NCBI RefSeq assembly: GCF_000271305.1 | Contig: NZ_AKGD01000001.1 | Span: 682,001-746,000 of the forward strand | Direction: 5' to 3' | Length of the DNA stretch: 64,000 nucleotides | Source: Hydrocarboniphaga effusa AP103 | GTDB taxonomy: Bacteria; Pseudomonadota; Gammaproteobacteria; Nevskiales; Nevskiaceae | Shown: positions 8,310 through 17,481 of the stretch, one piece after another | Layout of the letters: each line of letters starts with the position of its first letter | How positions within the stretch are numbered: position 1 is the stretch's first letter | Notes under the pieces: generated by a model | What the model saw: the letters and a program-made list of their open reading frames with translations, nothing else | What the model was told of the DNA's origin: nothing | Database searches by the model: none | Program-made: the position numbers and the translations under genes

Positions 8310-9401
8310 ATGTCCACAACTCTCGATGCGGCGAAGACCCGGGCGGGCGTCAAGCTCGCCCGCCAGGTCTTTCTGTTGCGTCTGCTCGGCCTGGGCCTCG
8401 GCGCGGTCGCGGTCGGCGGCGTGCTGTACGAGCAGGGCCACGACTGGCCGGCCTGGGCGCTGCTGTTCGGCAACGGCTACATTTGGCCCTTCGTCGCCTA
8501 TGCGCTCTCGCGGCGCAGCTCGAATCCGCGCGCCCAGGAGCAGCGCAACCTGATCGTCGATTCGGCGATGGGCGGCCTCTGGATCGCGGTCATGCAATTC
8601 AATTTCATGCCGAGCCTGCTGCTGTTCGTCACGCTGACGATGGACAAGCTGGCCTTCGGCGGCTGGAAGCTGCTGCCCAGAACCGTCGGCATCCAGCTGC
8701 TTACCTGCGCGCTGGTCTCGTGGATGCTCGGCTTCGGCTTCGCGCCGGAATCCTCACTGCCGGTGATGCTGGCCTGCGTCCCGCACTTCGTCGCTTATCC
8801 GCTGACGGTGGCGAGCGTGACGCATGGCTTGCTGCAGCTCAGCCATCGGCAGCGCCTGGAAATCACCAAGCTCGCGCGCACCGATCCGCTGACCGGACTG
8901 CTCAATCGCGGGCACTGGGAGCAGAAGGCACTCGATGAAATCCAGCGCTTCCAGCGCTCGCATTCGAAAGCCTCGCTACTGGTGATCGACATCGATCACT
9001 TCAAGAACATCAACGATCGTTACGGCCACCTCGCCGGCGACAAGGTGATCAAGGCCTTCGCGGACACCATCAGCAGCGTCACCGGGAAGAGCGACAGCGC
9101 CGGCCGCTACGGGGGCGACGAGTTCGTGGTGGTGTTGCCGAACGCGACGATCGCCGAAGCCTCCGACATCGCGCAGCGCATCCAGGCGCGCATTCGCGAA
9201 GTCGACATCGAAGGCGGGCCGTCGCGCCTGCTCAGCACGAGCATCGGCGTCGCCGCGCTCGAACGCGGAATCGACACGCTCGACGACTGGATCGGCCGGG
9301 CCGACGTGGCGCTCTACAAGGCCAAGGCCGGCGGCCGCGACCGCGTGGTCGAAGCACCTTCGATGACCGCCGCCTTCAAACCGCCGATTCCGTCGCAATG
9401 A
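8310..9401 (+). CDS. Membrane diguanylate cyclase (MASE2-like + GGDEF)
   Basis: A 363-residue enzyme that should make cyclic-di-GMP from two GTP. Residues 1-175 form about six hydrophobic segments resembling the MASE2 sensor of AdrA/DgcC-type cyclases. A GGDEF domain follows, beginning TDPLTGLLNRG (about 191-201), with DIDHFKNINDRYGH (227-240) and an intact GGDEF signature at 268-272. The product-inhibition I-site (RxxD before the signature) reads GKSD, so its arginine is missing and feedback inhibition is probably weak. It converges with prlC; the repeat at 9401-9479 lies between them. Confidence 0.93.
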   Translation: MSTTLDAAKTRAGVKLARQVFLLRLLGLGLGAVAVGGVLYEQGHDWPAWALLFGNGYIWPFVAYALSRRSSNPRAQEQRNLIVDSAMGGLWIAVMQFNFMPSLLLFVTLTMDKLAFGGWKLLPRTVGIQLLTCALVSWMLGFGFAPESSLPVMLACVPHFVAYPLTVASVTHGLLQLSHRQRLEITKLARTDPLTGLLNRGHWEQKALDEIQRFQRSHSKASLLVIDIDHFKNINDRYGHLAGDKVIKAFADTISSVTGKSDSAGRYGGDEFVVVLPNATIAEASDIAQRIQARIREVDIEGGPSRLLSTSIGVAALERGIDTLDDWIGRADVALYKAKAGGRDRVVEAPSMTAAFKPPIPSQ

Positions 9402-9479
9402 AGCCCCTCACCCGGCGCTGACGCGCCACCTCTCTCCCGCGTGCGGGAGAGAGTCCCGCACGCGGGGAGCGAGGGGCTT
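9401..9479. repeat. Nested inverted-repeat element between convergent genes
   Basis: Outer arms AAGCCCCTC (9401-9409) and GAGGGGCTT (9471-9479) enclose a perfect palindrome, TCTCTCCCGC at 9431-9440 against GCGGGAGAGA at 9443-9452, and a further partial CCCGC/GCGGG pair. It resembles the dispersed GGGAGAG/CTCTCCC palindromic elements common in intergenic DNA of many proteobacteria. It starts within the cyclase stop codon and ends 25 bp before the prlC stop, and may also act as a bidirectional terminator. Confidence 0.6.
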
Positions 9480-9504
9480 TGGACCTCTACCGGCAGCAGC
9501 GAAC

Positions 9505-11565
9505 CTACGCCGCCTCGACTTCCAGCCCGTTGTGCCGCAGCAGCGCGGCGATCTCCGGATCGCGGCCGCGGAACTCCCGGAACAGCTCGCGCGCCTCGCG
9601 CGAGCCGCCGTTGGCCAGGATCGTGGCGCGGAAGCGCTGGCCGGTTTCGGCGGCGAAGTCGCTCTCTTCGAACGCGGCGAAGGCATCGGCCGACAGCACT
9701 TCGGCCCACTTGTAGCTGTAGTAACCGGCCGCATAGCCGCCCGCGAAGATGTGCGAGAAGCTCATCGGCATGCGGTTGAAGGCCGGCGGCTGCATCACCG
9801 CCACTTCGTCGCGCGCGCGTTTGAGGGTTTCGAGCACGCGACCGCCCGCAGCCGGGTCGTAATCGCGATGCAGGCGCAGGTCGAACAACGCGAACTCGAT
9901 CTGCCGCACGGTGGCCAAGCCACTCTGGAACACCCGGCTGCTCTTGAGCTTGTCGAGCAGCGCGGTCGGAATCGGCTCACCGGTCTGGTAATGGCGCGCG
10001 AAGCCGTTGAGCGTGGTTTCGTCAAAGCACCAGTTCTCCATGAACTGACTCGGCAGCTCGACCGCGTCCCACTCGACGCCGTGGATGCCGGCGACCGAAG
10101 CCTCGTCGACCTGCGTCAGCAGCAGGTGCAGGCCGTGGCCGAACTCGTGGAACAGGGTCACGACTTCATCGTGCGTGAGCAGCGCGGGCTGATCGCCGAC
10201 CGCGGGCCGGAAGTTGCAGACCAGGTACGCGACCGGCGTCTGCACGCCCGCGCTCGTGCGGCGGCGGTTGTGGCATTCGTCCATCCAGGCGCCGCCGCGC
10301 TTTTCGTCGCGCGCGAACGGATCGAGATAGAAGCGCCCGACCAGCCCATTGGCGTCGAGCAGCTGATAAGCCTGCACGTCCTCGTGCCAGACCGGCGCAT
10401 CGGGCAGGCGCTCGCAGCGCAGGCCGTAGAGCCGACCGAGCAGCTTGAACAGGCCATCGAGCACGGCCGGCAGCGCGAAGTACGGGCGCAATTCCTCGTC
10501 GGACAGGCCCAGGCTGCTTTCCTTGAACTTCTCGGCGTAGAAGGCCATGTCCCAGGGCTGCAGCTCATCGAGGCCGTCGAGCTGTTTGGCATACGCGCGC
10601 AGCTCGTCGAGCTCGGCGCCCGCGCGCGGCTTGGCGCGGCGCGCGAGGTCGCGCAGAAAGCCTTCGACCTCGTCGGGCGAGTCGGCCATCTTGGTCGCGA
10701 GCGAAAGCTCGGCGTAGTTGTTGAAGCCCAGCAGCAGCGCTTCTTCATGCCGCAGCTTGAGAATTTCTTCGGCGATCGGGCCGTTGTCGAACTGCCCGGC
10801 CTGCGGGCCCTGGTCGGAGGCGCGCGTGCTGTAGGCGGTGTAGATCTCGCGGCGCAGCTCGCGGTTGGTGGTGTAGGTGATCACCGCGTCGTAGCTCGGA
10901 AAATCGAGCGTCAGCAGCCAGCCGTCCTGGCCCTTGGCCTTGGCCTTCTCGCGCGCCTGCTGCCTGGCGGCGTCGGTCATGCCGGCCAGTTCGGACTCGT
11001 CGGTGACGAGCTTGCTCCAGGCCTTGATCGCGTCCATCAGGTTCTCTTCGAACTTGGTCTGGATCTCGGACAGGCGCAGGGCGATCTCCTTGTAGCGCTG
11101 CTTCTTGTCGGCCGGCAGATCGATACCGGACAGGCGGAAGTCGCGCAGCGCGTCGTTGATGACCTTCTGCCTCACCGGGGAAAGCTGCGCGAAACCCGGG
11201 CTCTCCTTGATGCGCCGATAGGCCGCGCACAAGGGCTCGGACTGCGACAGCTCCAGGCTGTACTCGGTGACCTTGGGCAGGCAGGCGTTGTAGGCGGCGC
11301 GCCATTCGGCCGTCGATCGCACCATGAACAGGTGAGAGACCGGGCCCCAGACCTGGCCCAGATGCTCGCCGAGCGCTTCCAAGGGCTCGATGAAGGTTTC
11401 CCAGGTCGGTTCGCGATCCAATGCCAGCAGCTCGTCGAGCTTGCGCTTGCTCTCGGCGAGCACCGCGTCGACCGCGGGCTCGGCCTGTTCGGCTCTGATC
11501 CGGGCGAAATCCGGCAGCTCGTTGAGCGGGCGGGCGGCGAGCAGGGCATTGTCGGTGGCGGTCAT
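9505..11565 (-). CDS. prlC: Oligopeptidase A (M3 family metallopeptidase)
   Basis: A cytosolic zinc peptidase of 686 residues, full length for the family, that degrades short peptides including cleaved signal peptides. The zinc site is LFHEFGHGLH, with H473, E474 and H477, followed by GVEWDAVELPSQFMENW, which holds the third ligand region of M3 peptidases. The C-terminal YSYKWAEVLSADAFAAFEE block is also typical. The ATG at 11565 has AGGAA at 5-nt spacing. The downstream edge faces the cyclase gene convergently. Confidence 0.95.
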   Translation of the reverse strand: MTATDNALLAARPLNELPDFARIRAEQAEPAVDAVLAESKRKLDELLALDREPTWETFIEPLEALGEHLGQVWGPVSHLFMVRSTAEWRAAYNACLPKVTEYSLELSQSEPLCAAYRRIKESPGFAQLSPVRQKVINDALRDFRLSGIDLPADKKQRYKEIALRLSEIQTKFEENLMDAIKAWSKLVTDESELAGMTDAARQQAREKAKAKGQDGWLLTLDFPSYDAVITYTTNRELRREIYTAYSTRASDQGPQAGQFDNGPIAEEILKLRHEEALLLGFNNYAELSLATKMADSPDEVEGFLRDLARRAKPRAGAELDELRAYAKQLDGLDELQPWDMAFYAEKFKESSLGLSDEELRPYFALPAVLDGLFKLLGRLYGLRCERLPDAPVWHEDVQAYQLLDANGLVGRFYLDPFARDEKRGGAWMDECHNRRRTSAGVQTPVAYLVCNFRPAVGDQPALLTHDEVVTLFHEFGHGLHLLLTQVDEASVAGIHGVEWDAVELPSQFMENWCFDETTLNGFARHYQTGEPIPTALLDKLKSSRVFQSGLATVRQIEFALFDLRLHRDYDPAAGGRVLETLKRARDEVAVMQPPAFNRMPMSFSHIFAGGYAAGYYSYKWAEVLSADAFAAFEESDFAAETGQRFRATILANGGSREARELFREFRGRDPEIAALLRHNGLEVEAA

Positions 11566-11699
11566 CGAATTCCTGGCAGTAAGCGATAAGGATCCGAGCC
11601 TAGCAAGGCCCGAGGGGTTTCCGAGGACATAGGGGCCTTTTGACCGGGTGCAAGGAGCGGCAGGCCGGGATTCGGAAGACGCCGGAAATCAGGAATAGT

Positions 11700-11759
11700 G
11701 AATCGGGAATCGGTAAAGCGAGCCGCCAGGCGCCAGCCTTTTCGGCGATTCCCGATTCC
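11700..11759. repeat. Inverted GAATCGGGAATCG repeat
   Basis: GAATCGGGAATCG at 11700-11712 is repeated as its exact reverse complement at 11746-11758. The arms are themselves built of GAATCGG units. Such GGGAATCGGGAATC-type sequences occur as dispersed intergenic repeats in Xanthomonadales. It lies between divergent prlC and the esterase gene, and would form a hairpin in the 5' leader of the latter. Confidence 0.5.
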
Positions 11760-11820
11760 CGGCCTCACCCCTGTACCATGTCGGCTCTGCCAGTCCCGTT
11801 TGGACCGTTCCGCCATCGCC

Positions 11821-12732
11821 ATGACCCTTTCGCTTCGAAAACTGCTCGCCCTGCTGCTCGTTCCAGCCGCCGTCGCCAGCTGCTCGGGCCAGCAGGTGCT
11901 CAACAGCCTGACCTCGACCTCGGGCTTCAACCGCAGCACCAACCTGCCCTACGAAAAAGCCAGCGGCCTCACGCTCGACGTCTACAAGCCCAACAACCAG
12001 AACGATCGCCCGACCGTGGTGTTCTTCTACGGCGGCCGCTGGAGCAGCGGCAACAAGAAGGATTTCGAGTTCGTCGGGGGTGCGCTCGCCAGCGCCGGCT
12101 ATTGCACGGTGATCCCGGACGTGCGCCAGTACCCGATGGTGCGCTTCCCGGCCTTCGTCGAAGACGGCGCCAAGGCGATCAAGTGGGTGCACGACAAGAT
12201 CGACGACTACGGCTGCGATTCGAAGAGGGTCTTCGTCATGGGCCACTCGTCCGGCGCCCACGTCGCCGCGATGCTCGCGCTCAACGAGCAGTTCCTGAAA
12301 GGCGTCGGCGGCTCGCGCACCTGGCTGCGCGGCATGATCGGCCTGGCCGGTCCGTACGACTTCCTGCCGCTCACCGATCCGATGCTGCGCGACCTGTTCG
12401 GCCCGGTCGACAAGTTCGAGCAATCGCAGCCCATCCTCTACGTCGACGGCCAGAACCCACCGCTGCTGCTGATGGCCGGCGAAGACGACGAGATCGTGCC
12501 GGTGAAGAACACACGCAGCCTCGCGGCCAGCGTCGCGCGCGCGGGCGGCCCGGTCGAAACCGTGATCTACCCGAAGATGCCGCACGCGCGCCTCCTGAGC
12601 TCGATCGGCCCGTACATGCGCAACCAGAGCGACGTGCTCGCGCAGATCACGAGCTTCCTCGACAAATGGACGACGAGCCCATACCAGCGCAACACCGGCC
12701 CGAGCTTCGAAACCACGCCGTTCACGCCGTAG
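11821..12732 (+). CDS. Lipoprotein alpha/beta-hydrolase (carboxylesterase-like)
   Basis: A 303-residue protein. Starting at the ATG at 11821 gives a lipoprotein signal ending in the lipobox VASC, so it should be envelope-anchored. The alpha/beta-hydrolase features are YGGRWSSG (oxyanion-hole strand, in the place of HGGxW), the nucleophile elbow GHSSGAH, an acid region AGEDDEIVP and a likely catalytic His in MPHARL. This matches the BD-FAE/esterase branch that cleaves esters of small acids; the substrate is unknown. It ends 6 bp before the carbonic anhydrase start, so the two are probably cotranscribed. Confidence 0.85.
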   Translation: MTLSLRKLLALLLVPAAVASCSGQQVLNSLTSTSGFNRSTNLPYEKASGLTLDVYKPNNQNDRPTVVFFYGGRWSSGNKKDFEFVGGALASAGYCTVIPDVRQYPMVRFPAFVEDGAKAIKWVHDKIDDYGCDSKRVFVMGHSSGAHVAAMLALNEQFLKGVGGSRTWLRGMIGLAGPYDFLPLTDPMLRDLFGPVDKFEQSQPILYVDGQNPPLLLMAGEDDEIVPVKNTRSLAASVARAGGPVETVIYPKMPHARLLSSIGPYMRNQSDVLAQITSFLDKWTTSPYQRNTGPSFETTPFTP

Positions 12733-12738
12733 CAGTCG

Positions 12739-13275
12739 ATGGCGATCCGCAAGTATCAGGGCATCGCGCCCACGCTCGGGCGCGAGGTCTACGTCGACGA
12801 GTTCGCGCTCGTGCTCGGCGATGTCACGCTCGGCGACGACGCTTCGATCTGGCCGTTCGCGGTGCTGCGCGGCGACGTCAACAAGATCGTCGTCGGCGCG
12901 CGCACGAGCATCCAGGACAACACGGTCGTGCACGTCACGCATGACGGGCCGTACACGCCCGGCGGCGTGCCGACGATCATCGGCGACGACGTCACCGTGG
13001 GACATTCGGTGACGCTGCATGCCTGCACCATCGGCAATCGCGTGCTGATCGGCATGGGCGCGATCGTACTCGATCGCGTGGTCATCGAAGACGACGTGAT
13101 GGTGGCGGCCGGCAGCCTGGTTTCGCCGGGCAAAACGCTCAAATCCGGTTGGCTCTACAAGGGCTCGCCCGCCGCGGCCGCGCGCGAACTGAGCGCCAGC
13201 GAACTCGAGAACCTGCGCTACTCCGCGCAGAACTACGTGCGCGTCAAGAACAAGCACCTGCAAGACCAAACTTAA
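12739..13275 (+). CDS. Gamma carbonic anhydrase family protein
   Basis: 178 residues with a left-handed beta-helix built from hexapeptide repeats ([55 protein letters not shown]). The zinc-ligand histidines fall in HVTHDG and GHSVTLHAC, as in the YrdA/Cam group, whose reaction would be hydration of carbon dioxide. Many members have little measured activity. It follows the esterase by 6 bp and precedes gpmA by 20 bp. Confidence 0.93.
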   Translation: MAIRKYQGIAPTLGREVYVDEFALVLGDVTLGDDASIWPFAVLRGDVNKIVVGARTSIQDNTVVHVTHDGPYTPGGVPTIIGDDVTVGHSVTLHACTIGNRVLIGMGAIVLDRVVIEDDVMVAAGSLVSPGKTLKSGWLYKGSPAAAARELSASELENLRYSAQNYVRVKNKHLQDQT

Positions 13276-13295
13276 CCAAGACACCAAGAGGAACG

Positions 13296-14054
13296 ATGTC
13301 GATGAGCACCCGCAAACTCGTACTGCTGCGTCACGGGCAGAGCCAGTGGAATCTCGAAAACCGCTTCACCGGCTGGGTCGACGTGGACATCACCGAAGCG
13401 GGCCGCGCCGAAGCCGTCGCCGCCGGCAAGCTGCTGCGCGAAGAGGGTTATCAGTTCGACGTCGCGTACACCTCGGTGCTCAAGCGCGCGATCCACACCC
13501 AGCAGGTGGTGCTCTCCGAGCTCGATCAGTCCTGGGTTCCGGTGCACAAGAGCTGGCGCCTCAACGAGCGCCACTACGGCGCCCTGCAGGGCCTCGACAA
13601 GGCCGAGACCACGGCCAAGCACGGCGAGGAGCAGGTGAAGGTCTGGCGCCGCAGCTACGACGTTCCGCCGCCCGAAATGCCGGCTTCCGATCCGGGCCAT
13701 CCGGTCAACGACCGCCGCTATTCGACGCTCGACGCCGCCGCGCTGCCGGGCACCGAATCGCTCGCCACCACGCTGGTGCGCGTGCTGCCGTACTGGCACG
13801 ACGCCATCGCCCCGGACATCAAGGCCGGCAAGACCGTGCTCGTGACCGCGCACGGCAACTCGCTGCGCGCGCTCTACAAGTACCTCACCGGCGTGTCGGA
13901 GAAGGAGATCCTCGAGATCAACATCCCGACCTCGATCCCGCTGCTGTTCGAGCTCGACGACAATCTCAAGCCCGTGAGCCACCGCTATCTCGGCGACCCC
14001 GAAGCGGCCAAGCGCGCGGCCGAAGCGGTCGCCAACCAGGCGAAGAAGAAGTAA
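13296..14054 (+). CDS. gpmA: 2,3-bisphosphoglycerate-dependent phosphoglycerate mutase
   Basis: 252 residues, the usual length. It interconverts 3- and 2-phosphoglycerate in glycolysis through a phosphohistidine. The catalytic motif [10 protein letters not shown] is at the N-terminus. [29 protein letters not shown] and the second histidine motif [10 protein letters not shown] follow in order. GAGG lies 4-5 nt before the ATG at 13296; a second in-frame ATG at 13302 is also possible. A strong terminator follows. Confidence 0.97.
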   Translation: MSMSTRKLVLLRHGQSQWNLENRFTGWVDVDITEAGRAEAVAAGKLLREEGYQFDVAYTSVLKRAIHTQQVVLSELDQSWVPVHKSWRLNERHYGALQGLDKAETTAKHGEEQVKVWRRSYDVPPPEMPASDPGHPVNDRRYSTLDAAALPGTESLATTLVRVLPYWHDAIAPDIKAGKTVLVTAHGNSLRALYKYLTGVSEKEILEINIPTSIPLLFELDDNLKPVSHRYLGDPEAAKRAAEAVANQAKKK

Positions 14055-14092
14055 GCCACGCGGCAGTCACTGCCGACGATTAGCGGTCATCG

Positions 14093-14132
14093 AAGCCCCG
14101 CTTCTGCTGGTCAGAAGCGGGGCTTTTCGTTT
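14093..14132 (+). terminator. Strong intrinsic terminator after gpmA
   Basis: A perfect 14-bp stem (AAGCCCCGCTTCTG with its complement) around the 5-nt loop CTGGT is followed by TTCGTTTT. It sits between gpmA and the convergent HExxH gene. Confidence 0.9.
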
Positions 14133-14594
14133 TCAGACGAGCCCGTGCGTAACGAGCCAGGCGCGCGCATCGTCGCTGTCCTGCTCGAACCAGGCGCGCG
14201 TGCTGCCGAGGCGGAAGTGATACCCCCAGGCGTCCATGTCGGCGAACAGCCGATCGCGGCTGTAGCCCGCGAGCTGATCGGCGAGCACGGCCTGCAGATA
14301 GCAGACGGCGGATTCCTCGACGTCGTCGCCACCCGCGTCGGTGTGCAGGCACGATCGGCGGCCCTCGTCCATGCAGAGAAAGTGACAGGACTCGTGCAGC
14401 GCCGAATGCACGGGCGTGTCGGCGCGCACGTAGAGCGCATCGCCGATGAGCCCGGCCTCGCGCTCGCCCCAGTAGCTGCCCGGAATCGGCGCATCGGGTG
14501 CCACCACGAGCACGCGCATGCCGCGCGGCTCCAGCAAGGCGCGCAAGGCGCCCGCGGGCAGCTCGGACAGCATCAGCACATCGTCTTCGCTCAC
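14133..14594 (-). CDS. HExxH-motif hypothetical protein of the copper operon
   Basis: 153 residues, with no signal peptide. HSALHESCHFLCMD contains HESCH, an HExxH zinc-peptidase signature, and is followed about 30 residues later by acidic DDVEESAVCYLQ, which could give the third ligand (ExxxxxYL). So it is probably zincin-like, although no named family comes to mind. Its GTG start overlaps the stop of the multicopper oxidase gene by 4 bp, which implies translational coupling as the last gene of the operon. It could process or mature a partner, but that is inference. Confidence 0.75.
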   Translation of the reverse strand: MSEDDVLMLSELPAGALRALLEPRGMRVLVVAPDAPIPGSYWGEREAGLIGDALYVRADTPVHSALHESCHFLCMDEGRRSCLHTDAGGDDVEESAVCYLQAVLADQLAGYSRDRLFADMDAWGYHFRLGSTRAWFEQDSDDARAWLVTHGLV

Positions 14595-15991
14595 TGCGGC
14601 TCGCTACCGTGGTGGTGATGCTGCGCATGATCGTCCGATTCGGCCGGCGATGCATTCGGCGCGTTGTTCGCATACGGCGAACGCCGGTGCGGACTGCCGA
14701 AATCCGGATCGCTGCTCACGCGCCGCGCGCGCCGGCTCTCGTCGACGACGTAGGCGCCCGGATCGTTGAAATCGCCGGGGGCCAGGCCTTCGCGCACTTT
14801 CAGCACGGTGAACATGCCGCCCATTTCGATGCCGCCGTAAGGCCCCTGCCCGGTCATCATCGGCAGCGTGTTGTCGGGGCCTTCCATCATGCCGTGCTCC
14901 ACGTGCATGGCGTGCTCGGACATGCCGCTCTTGCCCATCGGCATATAGCCCGGCAGCAGCTGCTTGATCTCGCGCGCGACGCCGCGCTGATCGACGCCGA
15001 CGTTGTTCGGAATGCCGTGCCCCATCGCGTTCATCGTGTGGTGCGCCATGTGGCAATGCAGCGCCCAGTCGCCCGGCTCGGTCGGCACGAATTCGAGATC
15101 GCGCACCTGGCCGACGCCGACGATCTCGGTCGCTTCGCGTCGCCATAGCGCCTGCGGCCAGCGCCCGCCGTCGGAGCCCGTGACCCAGAACGGATTGCTG
15201 TGCAGATGGATCGGGTGATTCCACATCGACAGGTTGCCGACGCGGATGCGGATGCGCTCGCCCATCGCCATCACGAGCGGATCGATCGCCGGAAACACTT
15301 TCGAGTTGAAGGTCCACAGATCGAAGTCCTGCATCACGCTCGGATCGGGCCGGTAGGTGCCCGGATGCAGCGCCCAGTTGTGCAGCAGGAAGCAGTAATC
15401 GCGATCGATGCGCACCGCTTCGCCATCGTGCGGATGGATGATGAACATGCCCATCATGCCGAAGGCCATCTGGGTCATTTCATCGACGTGCGGGTGATAC
15501 ATGTGGGTGCCGTGCTGACGCAGCGTGAACTCGTAGACGTAGGTTTCGCCGGGCTTGATGTGCGCCTGCGTGAGTCCGCCTACGCCGTCGTAGCCTTGCG
15601 GCAGATCGATGCCATGCCAATGCACCGAAGTCGCTTCGGGCAGGCGATTGGTGACGAACAGGCGCACGCGATCGCCTTCGACCGCTTCGATCGTCGGACC
15701 CGGTGTGGTGCCGTTGTAGCCCCAGCACTTGGCTCGCGTACCCGGCGCGAATTCGTGCTCGATCTCTTCGGCGACGAGATGGAACTCCTTGACGCCGCCC
15801 TTGAGCTCGTACGGCAGGGTCCAGCCGTTGAGCGTGCGCACGGGCATGTAGCCCTGCGCATGGCGGCGTCCGCGCGGCTCGCCCGTTCCGACGGGCGCCG
15901 CATGGTGCTCATGCTGCGCGTTCGCGCGTTTGGCGAGCAGGCCGGCGCCGCCCGCGCCGATCAGTTGCAGCAGATTGCGACGGCGCATCAT
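14591..15991 (-). CDS. Periplasmic multicopper oxidase (CopA/laccase-like)
   Basis: 466 residues. The N-terminus has a twin-arginine signal (RRRNLLQLIGAGGAG), expected for export of a folded copper protein. All four copper motifs are present: HWHG, HMYHPH, HPIHLH and HCHMAHHTMNAM, the last matching HCHxxxHxxxxM with the type-1 copper methionine. A Met-rich stretch (about 345-400) and a His-rich tail (HAQHHHHG) could bind extra copper. The likely role is oxidation of Cu(I) or phenolics in copper resistance. It overlaps the TolC-like gene upstream and the HExxH gene downstream by 4 bp each. Confidence 0.94.
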   Translation of the reverse strand: MMRRRNLLQLIGAGGAGLLAKRANAQHEHHAAPVGTGEPRGRRHAQGYMPVRTLNGWTLPYELKGGVKEFHLVAEEIEHEFAPGTRAKCWGYNGTTPGPTIEAVEGDRVRLFVTNRLPEATSVHWHGIDLPQGYDGVGGLTQAHIKPGETYVYEFTLRQHGTHMYHPHVDEMTQMAFGMMGMFIIHPHDGEAVRIDRDYCFLLHNWALHPGTYRPDPSVMQDFDLWTFNSKVFPAIDPLVMAMGERIRIRVGNLSMWNHPIHLHSNPFWVTGSDGGRWPQALWRREATEIVGVGQVRDLEFVPTEPGDWALHCHMAHHTMNAMGHGIPNNVGVDQRGVAREIKQLLPGYMPMGKSGMSEHAMHVEHGMMEGPDNTLPMMTGQGPYGGIEMGGMFTVLKVREGLAPGDFNDPGAYVVDESRRARRVSSDPDFGSPHRRSPYANNAPNASPAESDDHAQHHHHGSEPQ

Positions 15992-17391
15992 GGCGCGTCT
16001 CCGTTCGATGTCGTGTCGTGATGGTCGTGCTGATGCTCATGCGCCGCGGTTTCGATCGGCAGCGTGCGGCCGACCGCCTGCGTGAGGTCGGCGCGCGCGA
16101 TCCAGTAATCGCGTACCGCATCGATGTAGCCGGCATATGCGTCGTATTCCTGCCGCTTGGCGACGAGCAGTTCGAACACGCCCGCGAGCATGTAGTTGAC
16201 TTCGCGCTGCAGGAATTCGACGACGGTTTCACGCTGCGGAATCAGGGTCTCGCGATAGGTGCGCGCGCGTTCGCTCGCGACCTGCATGCGCGCATACGCG
16301 GCGCGCACGTCGTTGCCCGCATCGAGCACGAGGCCGTCGAGCCTGGCCTCGGCGATGTCGAGCTCGGCCTGCGCACGCGCCTTGCGGCCGCTGCCCCAGT
16401 CGAACAGCGGTAGGCGTATCGAGGCGCTCGGGCCGGCGTTGATCGCGCCGTCGTACTCGCGCTCGCGCTCGGCACCGAGTTGGATGTCGCCGATCAGGCG
16501 CGTGCGCCGCACGAGCCGGTAGCGGCCCGCAATGCCGCGCGCCTGCTGTTGCGCGGCTGCGATGTCGAGCCGTGAATCGACCGCCTCACGCAGCAGCGCA
16601 TCGAGTGCAGGCTCCTGCGCCGCGGGCTCGGGCAAGGGCGAAGCCAGCGTCCAGGCGCTGTCTTCACGCTGGCCCATGATGCGGTTGAGCGCCGCGCGTT
16701 CGGTCGCCGCCTGCGCCTGTGCGGCGAGCGATTCGAGCCGCAGGCTGCCGGCTTCGGCCTGCTCGAGCGCGAGCTGCCGGCGATTGATGTTGCCCGCGTC
16801 GAAGTAGCGCTGCGCGATCTCGCCCGAAGCGCTCGCCGCGCGCGCCGCGAGTTCGCGTACTTGCGCACGCTGCTGGGCGGCCGCGGCTTCGAACCAGGCG
16901 CGCTCGGCCTGCGTTGCGAGCTCGACGATCGCGCTGCCCGCTTCGAACTTGGCGGCCTCGACACCGGCCTGCGCGTTGCGCCGGTTCGCCGGCAGCGTGA
17001 GCAGGCCCAGCACGTCGAAGCCGATGCCGAGCGTGAGTTGCGAGCGCGGCCCGCTGTCGCCGGAAAGGCGTGTCGCCGAAATCACCGGATTGGCCATGCG
17101 GCTGGCCTCGTAGAGATCGGCCGCGGCGATGCCGAGCCGTGCGTTGCGCGCGCGCAGATCCGGGTTGTTGAGTAGCGCGAGCGAAACCGTCGCCTGCGGC
17201 GTCAGCGGCTGCGCGAGCTGCTCGCGTGTGTAGGCGGCGACATTGGGTGTCTGCGGAAGCGCGCGCCCGCGTTCGGCGGCCAGGCGCGCCGCGTCGGCGC
17301 GGCCCCAGTCGTCGGGCAGGCCCGCGCAAGCCGACACGGCGAGCGGCAGCAGCAGCGCGAGCGCGCCGCTGCGAAAGGTGGAAACGGACAA
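15988..17391 (-). CDS. TolC-family outer-membrane efflux lipoprotein
   Basis: 467 residues from a TTG at 17391, chosen because AGGAG lies 8 nt upstream and the N-terminus becomes a lipoprotein signal with lipobox SACAG. The body contains the two outer-membrane-efflux repeats, rich in Ala, Gln and Glu coiled-coil heptads (for example LATQAERAWFEAAAAQQRAQ and ELDIAEARLDGLVLDAGNDV). It should form a trimeric duct in the outer membrane. The C-terminus is His-rich (HEHQHDHH), which fits metal exposure. No RND pump gene is adjacent, so the inner partner must be elsewhere or absent. Confidence 0.9.
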   Translation of the reverse strand: MSVSTFRSGALALLLPLAVSACAGLPDDWGRADAARLAAERGRALPQTPNVAAYTREQLAQPLTPQATVSLALLNNPDLRARNARLGIAAADLYEASRMANPVISATRLSGDSGPRSQLTLGIGFDVLGLLTLPANRRNAQAGVEAAKFEAGSAIVELATQAERAWFEAAAAQQRAQVRELAARAASASGEIAQRYFDAGNINRRQLALEQAEAGSLRLESLAAQAQAATERAALNRIMGQREDSAWTLASPLPEPAAQEPALDALLREAVDSRLDIAAAQQQARGIAGRYRLVRRTRLIGDIQLGAEREREYDGAINAGPSASIRLPLFDWGSGRKARAQAELDIAEARLDGLVLDAGNDVRAAYARMQVASERARTYRETLIPQRETVVEFLQREVNYMLAGVFELLVAKRQEYDAYAGYIDAVRDYWIARADLTQAVGRTLPIETAAHEHQHDHHDTTSNGDAP

Positions 17392-17481
17392 GGGTGATTC
17401 TCCTGAAGCGTAGGCATCCGGCGTTCGAAACGCCGGACCAAAAGCGCACGGCACGTGCGTCGCCGCTCGCGCGGCTTTACC

